The notes: a model not told the origin generated them from the sequence alone. Counted from the stretch's first letter, positions 22,243 to 33,560 are shown. The stretch: DNA of 64,000 bases from Cordilura impudica (GCA_963682025.1 OY821518.1:10034090-10098089), one strand, 5' to 3'. Numbers and translations are program-made.

Positions 22243-22610
22243 AACAAGTAAGAAAATTATAGTCGGTCTAGACCGACTATACGATACCCTATACCATGCG
22301 TTTGGAAACCCTATCTCTTAGGCCCAACTAACTGGACATAGAAAAGCCAGCGTTCATCCCATGGCCGATAGAAGCTTGTATACCAAATTTCGTCAAAATA
22401 TATTCATATTTGCGACCTGCAGTTTGATTACAAGGTTTACATGGACACACAGACGGACGGACGGACGGACGGACATTGTTAAATCAACTCAAAAAGTGAT
22501 TCTGATTCGATCGGTATAATTAAAGATGGGTCGAGGTCAAATATTTTTGGTTGTTACAAACAGCAGCACAAAGTCATTATACCCAAACCACATAGTTGTA
22601 TAGGGTATAA
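22243..22610 (+). mobile_element. Family A element, copy 5 (internal deletion)
   Basis: AACAAGTAAGAAAATTATAG and palindrome TCGGTCTAGACCGA are intact. The text jumps from GGACATAGAAAA to GCGTTCATCCC, then continues with (GGAC)n near 22455 to the AGGGTATAAA end. About 400 bp of the middle are missing. Confidence 0.75.
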
Positions 22611-23572
22611 AAATAAAAAATGAAAAATAAGAAATGTAAAATTAAAAAAAGAAAAATTAAAAGCGAAAAATGAAAAATAAAAAATGAAAAAGAAAAATAG
22701 AAAATGAAAAATGAAAATTGAAAAACGAAAAATGAAAAATAAAAAATGAAAAAGAAAAATAAAAAATTAAAAATGAAAAATAGGAAATAAAAAATGAAAA
22801 ATAAAAAATGAAAATAAAAAATTAAAAATAAAAAATGAAAATTTAAATATAAAAAATAAAATGAATAATGAGTAATGGAAAATGAAAAACGAAAAATAAA
22901 AAATAAAAAAATGAAAAATGAAATATGAAAATCGAAAAATGAATAATGAAAAACGAAAAATGAAGAATAAAAAATGAAAAATGAAAATTAAATAATTAGA
23001 AATAAAAAATGATAAACGAAAATTGAAAAATAAAAAATGAAAATTAAAAAATAAAAAATAAATAATAAAAATTAAAAATAAAAAATGATAAATGAAAAAT
23101 AAAAAATTAAAAATAAAAAATGAAAAATAAAAAAGAGAAATAAAAAACAAAAAATTAAAAATCAAAAATCAACAATGAAAAATAAAAATTAAAAAGAGAA
23201 AAATAAAAAACGAAAAATGAAAAATAAAATATGAAAAACTAAAAATGAAAAATAAAAAATTTAAAATGAAAAATGAAAAAAGAAAAATTGGAAATGAAAA
23301 ATAAAAAAAGATAAATAAAAAATTAATAATGAAGAATGTGTGATCGGACTCACATGATTTTTTTTCTTAAATTCGAGGATTTTCTAACACTATTCTGATT
23401 ATATTTCCATTTTTATATTTCCCCATAAATGTATAAGATTCTGAATATATATTACTATCTCGAGCGGAATAGAAAACATTTTTTATGCGTTGTCTGCAGT
23501 TTATGTTGTATTTTTTATTTTAAATTACATTTTATATACATAACAATTTTTTATTTTATAATTTACTAGATA

Positions 23573-23600
23573 TAACCCGGTGTGCTTCGCTACCCCCGTC
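23573..23600 (+). repeat. Family E fragment
   Basis: TATAACCCGGTGTGCTTCGC is the start block of repeat family E at 2004. It soon diverges. Confidence 0.5.
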
Positions 23601-23780
23601 TTTGATCCCAGGTTAGATCATTCCAAATAGAATTGAAAATGTTTTTCCTCATGCCTTCCGTAATTTCATTATATTTTTTATTTATCTCTTTTTATATATT
23701 TTTTGGACTTACAACCTGCTTTAATTTTTCGAGCGTTTCTTAGTACTAATTGTTTATCGCTGCCTTTTTTTTTACTCACA

Positions 23781-24230
23781 CTATAATATGATAATAAATT
23801 GGTTTTTATGAGCTAGTTTTCTTGATGATAATCCTGAACATTCATCTAAAACTATTTTTTTAGAGAGATCCTTTTCGTTTGATTCTATACTCGTATTTAA
23901 ACTTTCAAAAGAATTACCAGAAGTATGCAAGCCTTGTGAAGAAATGCATTTGTGTAAATCCTCAGTAAATAAACCTGTCGTTTCATCCAAACTCATATAA
24001 ATAAATTTAATTCCATAATAATACTCTTCATGGGTATTTTCCATTGATGCAGACTCAACTGGCACCAATTGACCAGTCTTTTCATCAAGAATCAATATAT
24101 ATGATGAATGACTTATATTATCTGATGTACAAATTATTGGGACTTCAGATGCATCATTAATTTTTTGCCATGGGCACGAACTTAGTTGAATCCAGCTCAT
24201 TGGATTTATTCTCTCCTGTGCAAATATCAT
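23781..24230 (-). CDS. Hypothetical protein or exon, 149 residues
   Basis: An open frame from MIFAQERINPMSWIQLSSCP to KLAHKNQFIIIL. Unlike the low-complexity frames nearby it has balanced composition, with acidic and Ser-rich stretches. It contains three spaced, similar phrases: LDEKTGQLVP, LDETTGLFTE and LDECSGLSSR. Just after the start the DNA reads TTTGCACAG|GAG, a plausible splice acceptor, so this could be a last exon beginning ERINPMSW rather than a whole gene. It lies in the Gr28b intron on the same strand. I do not recognise the family. It could be a nested host gene, part of a transposon-derived gene, or chance. Confidence 0.35.
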   Translation of the reverse strand: MIFAQERINPMSWIQLSSCPWQKINDASEVPIICTSDNISHSSYILILDEKTGQLVPVESASMENTHEEYYYGIKFIYMSLDETTGLFTEDLHKCISSQGLHTSGNSFESLNTSIESNEKDLSKKIVLDECSGLSSRKLAHKNQFIIIL

Positions 24231-24520
24231 ATAAATATTACACTAAATGACAAAAATTCTCTAAAAAATATAAAACAAAACTTGAGTTGCATTTTTTCAA
24301 GATATCGAGTATTAGTCCAGAGCATGTGACTACATGATATGAGTTACGTGTTTTTAAAATTAGACGTCAGAGAAACGAGGTCCTCATTTTTTAAATAAAT
24401 AATTAACGGGTGGAGATTTTTATTTACAATTGTTCACAGTTGTGTAAAAATATATTCTAAATATTAATCCGGCTTAAACTCAAAACCTTCAAAAATTGAG
24501 TTACGAGGTTACGTCAATAT

Positions 24521-24763
24521 AACAAATAAGAAAATTATACCATGGGTATAGAAATCCCTTTTCTTAGGTCCAACTAATTGCATATAGAAAATAAGCATAA
24601 ACCAAATTTGAGTGGCATTTGCCTGCAGATATGAAAAGGTTCATATCGGATGCTATATTTACATGGGGACTGTATCAAAAAATGGACCGATCCTGACCAT
24701 ATCTGGTAAAGTCAAAATATATATACAAATCAAATTTAAAAATAATATATGTGATATATTTGT
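24521..24763 (+). mobile_element. Family A element, left part (split by E5)
   Basis: Degraded A text from AACAAATAAGAAAATTATAC through AAATTTGAGTGGCATTTGCC, GACCGATCCTGACCATAT to ATATTTGTTTT, where E5 begins. The remainder of the same A copy resumes at about 27629. Confidence 0.7.
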
Positions 24764-27628
24764 TTTTGATGTGTAAACTTCTATACGCGCAGGGGGGTAA
24801 ATTTCTATTTCACAATACAATCGCAAAAACAGCGTAACACATCGGTGTGAGCTGAAGTGTAAATCGATGTGACTTTATAAGATTGTATTTGTGAAAAAAT
24901 TATGATATGTTCTTTTCTAAACATTTTCCATTTGTCTTTCAAAAAACATCAATTGTATTTCAGAAAACATCAATTGTATTTCAGAAACCATCAATATAAT
25001 TTCAGAAAACATCATTTGAATTTCAGAAAACATAAACAGAATTTCAGAAAACATCAATATAATTTCAGAAAACATCATTCGAGTTTCAGAAAACATCAAT
25101 TGAATTTAGGAAAACATCAATAGAATTTCAGAAAACATCACTTGAATTTCAGAAAACATAAATAGAATTTCAGAAAACATCAATATAATTTCAGAAAACA
25201 TTATTCGAGTTTCAGAAAACATCAATTGAATTTCAGAAAACATCAATAGAATTTCAGTAAACATCAATTGTATTTCAGAAACCATCAATATAATTTCAGA
25301 AACCATCAACATAATTTCAGAAAACATCAATATAATTTCAGAAAACATCATTCGAGTTTCAGAAAACATCATTTGAATTTCAGAAAACATAAATAGAATT
25401 TCAGAAAACATCAATTGTATTTCAGAAAACATCATTTGAATTTCAGAAAACATAAATAGAATTTCAGAAAACATCATTTGAATTTCAGAAAACATAAATA
25501 GAATTTCAGAAAACATCAATATAATTTCAGAAAACATCATTCGAGTTTCAGAAAACATCATTTGAATTTCAGAAAACATAAATAGAATTTCAGAAAACAT
25601 CAATATAATTTCAGAAAACATCACTCGAGTTTCAGAAAACATCAATTGAATTTCAGAAAACATCAATAGAATTTCAGTAAACATCAATTGTATTTCAGAA
25701 ACCATTAATATAATTTCAGAAACCATCAATATAATTTCAGAAAACATCATTTAAATTTCAAAAAGCATAAATAGAATTTCAGAAAACATCATTCGAGTTT
25801 CAGAAAACATCATTTGAATTTCAGAAAACATCAATTGTATATCAGAAAACATCAATTGTATTTCAGAAAACATCATTTGAATTTCAGAAAACATAAACAG
25901 AATTTCAGAAAACATCATTTGAATTTCAGAAAACATAAATAGAATTTCAGAAAACATCAATTGTATTTCAGAAAACATCATTCGAGTTTCAGAAAACATC
26001 ATTTGAATTTCAGAAAACATAAATAGAATTTCAGAAAACATAAATATAATTTCAGAAAACATCATTCGAGTTTCAGAAAACATCAATTGAATTTCAGAAA
26101 ACATCAATAGAATTTCAGAAAACAACAATTGTATTTCAGAAAACATCAATTGTATTTCAGAAAATATCATTTGAATTTCAGAAAACATAAATAGAATTTC
26201 AGAAAACATCAATATAATTTCAGAAAACATCATTCCAGTTTCAGAAAACATCAATTGAATTTCAGAAAACATCAATAGAATTTCAGAAAACATCAATTGT
26301 ATTTCAGAAAACATCAATTGCATTTCAGAAAACATCAAGATAATTTCAGAAAACATCATTCGAGTTTCAGAAAACATCAATTGAATTTCAGAAAACATAA
26401 ATAGAATTTCGAAAACATCAATTGTATTTCAGAAACCATCAATATAATTTCGGAAAACATCAAGATAATTTCAGAAAACATCATTCGAGTTTCAGAAAAC
26501 ATCAATTGAATTTCAGAAAACATCAATAGAATTTCAGAAAACATCAATATAATTTCAGAAAACATCATTTGAATTTCAAAAAAAATAAATAGAATTTCAG
26601 AAAACATCAATTGAATTTCAGAAAACATCAATTGTATTTCAGAAAACATCATTTGAATTTCAGAAAACATAAATAGTATTTCGAAAACATCAATTGTATT
26701 TTAGAAACCATCAATATAATTTCAGAAAACATCAATATAATTTCAGAAAACATCAATTGAATTTCAGAAAACATCAATAGAATATCAGAAAACTTCAATA
26801 TAATTTCAGAAAAATTCACTCGAGTTTCAGAAAACATCAATTGAATTTCAGAAAACATCAATTGTATTTCAGAAAACATCAATTGTATTTCAGAAAACAT
26901 CATTTGAATTTCAAAAAAAATAAATAGAATTTCAGAAAACATCAATTGAATTTCAGAAAACATCAATTGTATTTCAGAAAACATCATTTGAATTTCAGAA
27001 AACATAAATAGTATTTCGAAAACATCAATTGTATTTTAGAAACCATCAATATAATTTCAGAAAACATCAATATAATTTCAGAAAACATCATTCGAGTTTC
27101 AGAAAACATCAATTGAATTTCAGAAAACATCAATTGTATTTCAGAAAACATCAATTGTATTTCAGAAAACATCATTTGAATTTCAGAAAACATAAATAGA
27201 ATTTCAGAAAACATCAATATAATTTCAGAAAACATCATTCGAGTTTCAGAAAACATCATTTGAATTTCAGAAAACATAAATAGAATTTCAGAAAACATCA
27301 ATATAATTTCAGAAAACATCATTCGAGTTTCAGAAAACATCAATTGAATTTCAGAAAACATCAATAGAATTTCAGAAAACATCAATTGTATTTCAGAAAA
27401 CATCAATTGTATTTCAGAAAACATCATTTGAATTTCAGAAAACATCAATAGAATTTCAGAAAACATCAATTGAATTTCAGAAAACATCAATTGCATTTCA
27501 GAAAACATCAATTGAATTTCAGAAAACAGCATAATCGACTTATTTTTTATGCACTGGAAAATATGATGTTGATGTTTTCTTTAATTATTAGATCTCCCTT
27601 GTGATCGGACTCACATGATTTTTTTTTT
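24764..27628 (+). mobile_element. E5: Helentron-like element with 21-bp repeat core
   Basis: Left end GATGTGTAAACTTCTATACG, CAGGGGGGTAAATTTC, CAATACAATCGCAAAAACAG and ATTATGATATGT. The core is the 21-bp array at 24935-27530. The right end CTCCCTTGTGATCGGACTCA, CATG and a T-run (27590-27628) includes the 5-bp stem TGTGA/TCACA. The right subterminal repeat appears deleted (ATTAGAT|CTCCC). The insertion lies between two halves of one family A copy, at a run of T, as expected for Helentrons, which insert between T residues. Confidence 0.75.
24935..27530 (+). repeat. 21-bp tandem repeat, about 124 units
   Basis: The unit consensus is TTTCAGAAAACATCAATTGAA, with variants mostly in the last eight bases (CAATTGTA, AAATAGAA, CATTTGAA, CATTCGAG, CAATATAA). 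Higher-order duplication is visible: the marker ATAGTATTTCGAAAACATCA recurs 336 bp apart (26672 and 27008; 16 units), and TTTCAGTAAACATC recurs 420 bp apart (20 units). Since 21 bp is seven codons, the minus strand stays open as heptads such as MFSEIQL over 60-215 residues. These frames follow from repeat length and are not evidence of a gene. Confidence 0.92.
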
Positions 27629-27886
27629 GTTAGAATTAAACGAAGAACGGGAAGCAGCTTTATAGGCGGGCTATGACTAAGAATTGTCCTACAGTGTTTA
27701 TATTTGACCGAGATCTATATGATAATTTGAATCTTGTGGCAATTTAAGTCGATCTCATAGGAGTCATCTCATAGGAGTCATTTGTACGATCGACCTATGC
27801 TCGATAAAAGCTTACATACCAAATTTCGTCAAATATTTTTGGTAGCACAAACTCATTATACTCTGACCATATAGTGGTATATGGTA
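27629..27886 (+). mobile_element. Family A element, right part (split by E5)
   Basis: Resumes with TTAGAATTAAACGAAGAACG then GGAAGCAGCTTTATA, the A text that follows TTTTTGTTTT in intact copies, and ends CATATAGTGGTATATGGTAT AAA. The (GGAC)n stretch is absent from this copy. Confidence 0.65.
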
Positions 27887-28499
27887 TAAAGAGATATCTA
27901 ATGACATTTTCACTTTTTGGATTTTCTGGATTGATAATCTTAGCGTAATAAAAGTTATCATTCTCTGCTTACGAATCACCGGATTTATTTCTTTGTAAGT
28001 ACAATGAATGCTTATTTATGGTCTCCGTTTTTGATAAAAAATTTTTGGCTATGATAATTCGTACCTTTTCCCGAAAAAATCAATCTATATTGATCGCGAA
28101 TAATAATTTTTGTTCAGCACTTTCTTAACTAATAACGCCACCCAAGAAACATAAATCTAATTACGTTCAAAAATCACAAATTTTCCGAACAAGGAAAAGC
28201 CGAAATTTGCACAAAACATAACAATTATTTTCACATTTATTTATTATTTATATATTTATTATTTTATTTATACTAATTCGCAAAAACTTCACTTCTAACT
28301 TTCTCAACTCTACAACTCTCTTAACAATCCCGCTTTTTTATATTAATCCCACTTTTTTCTTTTCAATCCCAATTTTTTTTAACAAAAACAGTTGGTCACG
28401 TTATGTATGTAGTACATAATATGTGCGCAATCCATTTTCGGGATTTGAGAACTATTTTCTTATATAATAAGAAATTCCAATTTTATAAATTGCACTTAC
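27887..28499. other. No gene seen (Gr28b intron)
   Basis: AT-rich intron. About 80 bp at 28130-28230 (CACCCAAGAAACATAAATCT, TTACGTTCAAAAATCACAAA) closely resemble part of first exon 1 at 20262-20345, on the same strand. This looks like a stray duplicated fragment of that exon and is broken. Confidence 0.5.
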
Positions 28500-29147
28500 C
28501 TTATTCAATAAATCAAAATGTTGCCAAAAACGCATAACAAACGAAACGTTTAAGACTACAACACTTAACAGATATATGTGTGGTACAAAAAAGGCTATTA
28601 CAGCTTGGAAAGAAGGCCATATTTGATTATGAAATAACATCCATAGACTACTGGTTAAATAGCCCACACAAACACTTGTCACCATTACCAGTTTCGAATG
28701 TCTGAATTTCATAATATAACGATAATTGAATTCAACACCCAAATTTAAAAATCGTCCATCAATAATGGCCACCGTTTGATACATGTCGACCATATCACTA
28801 CTTTTTCTCAAACTAACACCAAACAAGATGAGCATACCACTTAAGCCAATAAACTTCTGTAATATATCGCCAATTTTGGATATTTCTGTTTTGAAAAAGA
28901 AGCCCACTATAGATGTATTCAAAACAAATGAATGTACAAAGCAATAAACAAAAAAAATTCCTTGTACAATAGTGATGGCATAGCCCATTCGAGATATGGA
29001 CATTAAACGTTTTCCATTTGGTCCCCTGATTCGAAGAGGTGTTAGTCCCAATATAAAAGTTATAGCAAGTAAAGTTTTTTCGGCGGCATACGAATCGGAA
29101 GGATTGATAAAATCTTGCCAAAAAGACATTTCTCTTGGGTTGATCAA
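28500..29147 (-). CDS. Gr28b: Gr28b alternative first exon 2
   Basis: This first exon has 216 codons from ATG at 29147 (MINPREMSFWQDFINPSDSY) to ...FDLLNK with a consensus GTAAGT donor. An alternative start is the second Met (MSFWQDF), six codons in; I kept the first because the frame is open, but either is possible. The exon carries the receptor N-terminal half: FILGLTPLRIR after helix 1, VGFFFKTEISKIGDILQKF (the conserved FF+T+I block) and later hydrophobic segments. Joined to exons 2-4 it gives about 445 residues. The intron to exon 2 is 11.1 kb and contains two Helentron-like elements and first exon 1. Confidence 0.9.
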
Positions 29148-30012
29148 ACGTGCTCAAGGTGAATTTAAGTTTAAACTGAAAGGTTTACAAATTTTCCAAT
29201 GGTTTTATATCATTCTTTTGGCGGAAATAAGCGTGTTAAATGATTGTCAGTCTATAAATTTCTAAACAGTTATTTGAAACACTTTAATTAAACAGTTTTT
29301 GAAAATTTGTGGCAGACATTAATTTGGCAGTGATATTTGAGCAGTAGTAAGGTGGCACTTTAAATTATTTTGTTTGAAACAGACATTGCGATATTCCAAT
29401 TTTGAAAAAAATCACAAATAAAAATCAAATCAAACTGAGACTGGCATTTAAAACAATCCCTCTAAAAACCTGAATATTTCTTTAAACAAATTTTTCTTAT
29501 AAAATCACCTCTAATTTTTAATGATCTTATTAATAAATCAAATCTGAATTTTTTTTTTTTTTTGTTATGTTTTAGCAGACGTCCTACATTTCTACTTTTT
29601 ATTGCCATAGAGGAAAGGACAACATTAAAAAGGTGGTTTTTGAAACAAAAAAAAAATACTATTAGTTTACTTAAAACACCTACAAGTTACTAAAATTGCT
29701 AACACATTAAGCTAATCGTTTTTTCTTAATGTGGGTAAACCTAATTTAATAAAAGTAATTACAGCAACAAATTACCACTGGATTACCAGTCTATTGAAAA
29801 AAGAACCATATAGACAGAATCATAAAACAAATAAATTTATAATAATTCTTTGAACCCTGAATAAGATGACATATATCTGATTTATAAAATCATTCATGCT
29901 GATCAAAATGTCACAAATTCTCCAGCTGTTCTTTCTAAGTCATAAGAGATACACATATTTTGTCCCCTTAATTTCCAATAGGAACTACACGTGTTTGGTC
30001 AAAAAGCATTAT
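29148..30012. other. No gene seen (upstream of first exon 2)
   Basis: The promoter of the transcript starting with first exon 2 should lie here or further upstream. No TATA box or initiator could be assigned with confidence. No other coding sequence. Confidence 0.4.
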
Positions 30013-30507
30013 ATTTATACCCTATACCACTATGTGGTCAGTAGTCCAAAAATAAACCCCGTAGGACCATTTTTAGTCATAGTCCCCTTATAAAACAAAT
30101 TCCTGATTTTCATTTAAGTCTATCAAAACACAAAAATATGCATAGTTATACCTTACACCACTATGTGATTATGGCTGATGTTTGTAACTACCAAAAATAT
30201 TTGAAAGATGGGTATCTTTTATTATGCCGATCGACTCAGAAACACTTTCTATTAAAATTGGTGAAAAGCGGTTCATGTTCAGACCTAGTCTCCATAAAAA
30301 TTACCTCTATGAGATCGACTTAAGCGTTCATAATATCCAAATTAACATATCGATCTCGGTCAAATTGGGTTTGTGTATGTTTATTACATCCATATATCAA
30401 CAGTCCAGTCATAGCCCCCCTATTAAGCTGATTCCCAATCTTCACGTAAATCTATCTCAAATTGGTTCGTATATGTGACCTTACAAAATATGGTCAGGAT
30501 CGGTCTA
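30013..30507 (-). mobile_element. Family A fragments, minus strand
   Basis: Two reversed A right ends (TTATACCCTATACCACTATG at about 30016 and TTATACCTTACACCACTATG at about 30145) and A interior text (GTTCATGTTCAGACCTAGTC, AAATTGGGTTTGTGTATG) up to GGTCAGGATCGGTCTATT. The copies are old and fragmentary, without the GGAC run. Confidence 0.6.
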
Positions 30508-30955
30508 TTTAATAAAATAAAATAATATAAAACAAAATAAAATAAAATAAAATAAAATAAAATAAAATAAAATAAAATAAAATAAAATAAAATAAAATAA
30601 AATAAAATAAAATAAAATAAAATACAATAAAATAAAATATAATAAAATAAAATAAAATAAAATAAAATAAAATAAAATAAAATAAAATAAAATAAAATAA
30701 AATAAAATAAAATAAAATAAAATAAATTAAAATAACATAAAATAAAATAAAATTAAATAATATAAAATAAAATAACATAAAATAAAATAAATTAAAATAA
30801 AACAAACCAAAATAAAATAAAATCCAATATAAAAAACAAAAAAAAAACAGTATAATAAAATAAAATAAAATAAAATTAAATAATATAAAATAAAATAACA
30901 TAAAATAAAATAAATTTAAATAAAACAAAACAAAATAAAATAATATCCAATATAA
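30508..30955 (+). repeat. (TAAAA)n microsatellite
   Basis: Mostly perfect AATAA/TAAAA pentamers with interruptions (AATTAAATAATATAAAAT, AATCCAATATAAAA). It ends where the second long C element begins. Long Phe/Ile/Leu frames on the minus strand are low-complexity. Confidence 0.9.
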
Positions 30956-31633
30956 AACAAGTAAGAGTGTTAAATTCGGCTATGCCGAATCTTTGATACC
31001 CTCCACCTAGGTTTTCTTGCACTATTTGTAACAAATTTAGATAAAATATTTGAAAATGTAAACAATTTGATCAATTTAGTAATTTATTACAACAAACACT
31101 CTGAATTTTCAGCATTTACGTTTAACAATTTTAAAGTCACTAGAAGATAGTAAACAAAATATATTTTTAAATTTCAGATCTTTTTCGGAATACTTGACCA
31201 TATCTTATATTTTAAAAGCACTAGCGTTAATCAGTTTTATTTTTTCGATCTTATTACATCAGTTTGTCATTCCATTTGTAACGCATCGATAAATGGATTT
31301 GCGTCTATGTGTTTAATGCAAAAGATTTCTTACTTTTGTCGAATTGTAGAGATTTTTTGAAAATTTTTTTTAAAAACTTAACATTATATACATTTCAATT
31401 TTAAACTTTAAAATTAAAAATATCTATCTTTTTTAAATCTGGTAATAACTCTATAATATGGAGATAGTAAATACGTGGCTTCTTTAATAAGAATGACAAG
31501 TAAAAAACACTTTTGTGCAGTTCACTTGTTTTGTGCATTTTTTTTTGATACATACATAATAAGTAGGCCATCTTTGTAAATAAAAAAAAGAATATTAAAA
31601 TATTATAAATGTAAACATAATTGATTTTAGAAA

Positions 31634-31855
31634 AATGTCCGAATCGTTTTTAGATGATGCTGAAAACACATCAAAGAAATACAGAAAACAAAGGTTTTAC
31701 TCAAGTTAGTTGAAAGACGAGAAGCTAATGGGATGGAACAGGTCAAAGATGACTACTTTAAATACAGATGCAAGGCTTGTGAAAAAATATTAAATTGCGA
31801 TAAATCAGATCTAAGTATACATGCTAATAACCAATGTCTTAAAAAAAAATATCTT
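31634..31855 (+). pseudogene. hAT-type transposase N-terminal relic, second copy
   Basis: Reads MSESFLDDAENTSKKYRKQR then shifts frame; GGAACAGGTCAAAGATGACT, TGCAAGGCTTGTGAAAAAAT and GATAAATCAGATCTAAG correspond to the V-K-D-D...C-K-A-C-E...D-K-S-D-L finger. Unlike copy 1 it keeps both Cys codons of TGCAAGGCTTGT, so it is the better-preserved finger, but a stop follows KQRFY-type text. It is a dead fragment. Confidence 0.55.
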
Positions 31856-32344
31856 TTAAAACCAACAACCAAAATTCTGTTTACGTTATAAGATCCCATT
31901 TGCAAGCCATTTTAATTAATTATGTAAATTTTAAATGGACATCTAGCCATATAAAAGATGAATTATACAGAATAGTAAAAATATTTTTTTTATAATATCT
32001 GTTGGTTTTTTATGTTGTTTTTATGTAATTCTAATGATATTCTTATCTTATTTTTTATGATATTTTTTTCGTTTTTATGTTATTTTTGCATTATTGAAAT
32101 TGAAAATTAAAAATAATTTTTTTTTTTGAAAAATTTAAAAAAGTAGTGTAGGGAAAAATGTAGAGAAAATAAGTGGGTGTTGGGAAAAAAGGGATATTTT
32201 TCCATTAGCGTAGAGATTTCTGTAAAAATCTCCTGGCATCACTGGTACCTATTAAAAAACAATGTAAGATTTCACAAAACAATGCGACGAATATCTGCTT
32301 TGTTCAAAAGCTTTCATAAGACTAAATGAAATTGTTACTTATAC

Positions 32345-32924
32345 ATGAAACACACAGACGACAGAGGCTACACAAACACACGGATACAAATGCTGCTGGC
32401 TGCAATTGTAGTCGCGTAGCCAACTACTTAATTTTTTTGAAAACGACAGCAACATATAACAACAGTATAAACAGCTGTTTTTATTCAAAATCATTTTTAT
32501 TTCAGTAGTGCCAATTATATATTTTTTTTTTACTTTATTAAAATAGAAAAACATGTATGATTCTATATAAAATTGTCTTAAATATATTAATGCATTATTA
32601 TATGCATTATTATAACGTAAAAATAAATAAATAAATTTACTTATTAATAAAATTATTAAAGCATTTCATTTTGCGATTAATTTTTTCAACAAAATAAAAT
32701 ATTTCATAGCACTAATATCTTTTACATATTTTGTTATATTGTCAACACTATTTTTATTTTGTAGCCAACAAAAATAGAAATTAGCCTAAGTTGACTAGCA
32801 GCAAAAGTGGTCATGTAGTCGTGTAGCTGTGTTTGTGTCAAAATAATCGTTTTCATATAAACGTGTGTATTTTATTTTTGACAGGCTGTAGTCGTGTAGC
32901 CGCTGTCGTCTATGTGTTTCATGA
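32345..32924. mobile_element. MITE-like element with 28-bp inverted ends
   Basis: The left end CATGAAACACACAGACGACA then GAGGCTAC, and the right end GTAGCCGCTGTCGTCTATGT then GTTTCATG, are inverted repeats differing at two positions out of 28. The interior of about 520 bp has further inverted phrases (GTAGTCGCGTAGCC / GTAGTCGTGTAGC) and no transposase. The paralogous C copy near 7985-8040 lacks it, so it inserted after the two C copies separated. No clear target-site duplication could be fixed. Confidence 0.65.
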
Positions 32925-33278
32925 GAGAGTTCGGCTTACTGGTGCCATTATGTATATGTGTGTGTAAACAAAAATATACGATATCCCAGTAATCATTTCG
33001 AAGAATGTTTTAACAAAAATCATCTTACTGTGTCTTCTTCGAGCACTGTTGATGATTAAAAACTGATTAATCACATGCGGTATTAGAAAAAGACTAAGAA
33101 ATGATTTTTGCTTACGCTTAAAAAGTGATTTATAGAAAAATGACATTAAATATGACTCAAAAATAAGTCGAAATTAATCAGAAAATTGGATAAAAAAAGG
33201 TTCTCAAGAAGAGTCGGGGGGTAAGGTAATATTTCCTCCCAACAAAAGAATATTTTGTGATCAGCAAAAGAGTGCAGG

Positions 33279-33560
33279 CCTAGTTAGCCACACGTTGTCT
33301 AAATGTATCTGTATCGTAAATGTAACGTTGACACTTAGTGCAGTTATAGAACGTAAAGAACGAACCAGCATGTTGCTGTGTAAAATTAGCCAAACTTTAT
33401 CAGCTGTTCATAAATGTCACGTACAAACGTAGCAAAAATCTATTTTCAACAGATTGGGACGTTCCGGTTACGTGACAGTTGAGTTCGGTAACTGCTCTAA
33501 TTGCTTTTCATGTAACAGAAAAGCACAGCTGACACGTTACGGGTGGCTAACTAGGCCTTG
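33279..33560. mobile_element. MITE-like element with GGCCTAGTTAGCCAC ends
   Basis: Inverted ends GGCCTAGTTAGCCAC and GTGGCTAACTAGGCC match over 15 bp. The flanks read GAGTGCA and TTGCATTTATGAC; the paralogous empty site in copy 1 (near 8353) reads GGGCGCATTTATAAC, consistent with a TGCA-type duplication of 4-5 bp. About 282 bp, no coding capacity. The superfamily is not identified. Confidence 0.7.

Larger units (their letters stand above)
21018..23367 (+). mobile_element. E4: Helentron-like element, left-truncated, with nested A copies
   Basis: Begins inside the left end (GAAAAAATTATGATATG, TAATAACC). The core is GAAAAATAAAAAATG-type satellite in two blocks (21058-21454 and 22612-23330), split by family A copies at 21455-22610. 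The right end is TGTGATCGGACTCACA (5-bp stem) plus TGATTTTTTTT at 23337-23367, the same hairpin as in E5. The left 100 or so bases of the family are missing. Confidence 0.7.

Noticed and set aside
24935..27530. CRISPR-like array
   Set aside because: Unit of 21 bp with no unique spacers, in a eukaryotic genome; a minisatellite.
25106..27532. Open frames of 97-215 residues made of MFSEIQL heptads
   Set aside because: Forced by the 21-bp period with no stop in the unit. There are variant-by-variant disruptions and no start, splice or promoter context. Treated as satellite only.
28813..29157. Overlapping minus-strand frame starting MSTFDQPKRN
   Set aside because: Out-of-frame shadow of first exon 2 with no Gr-like features.
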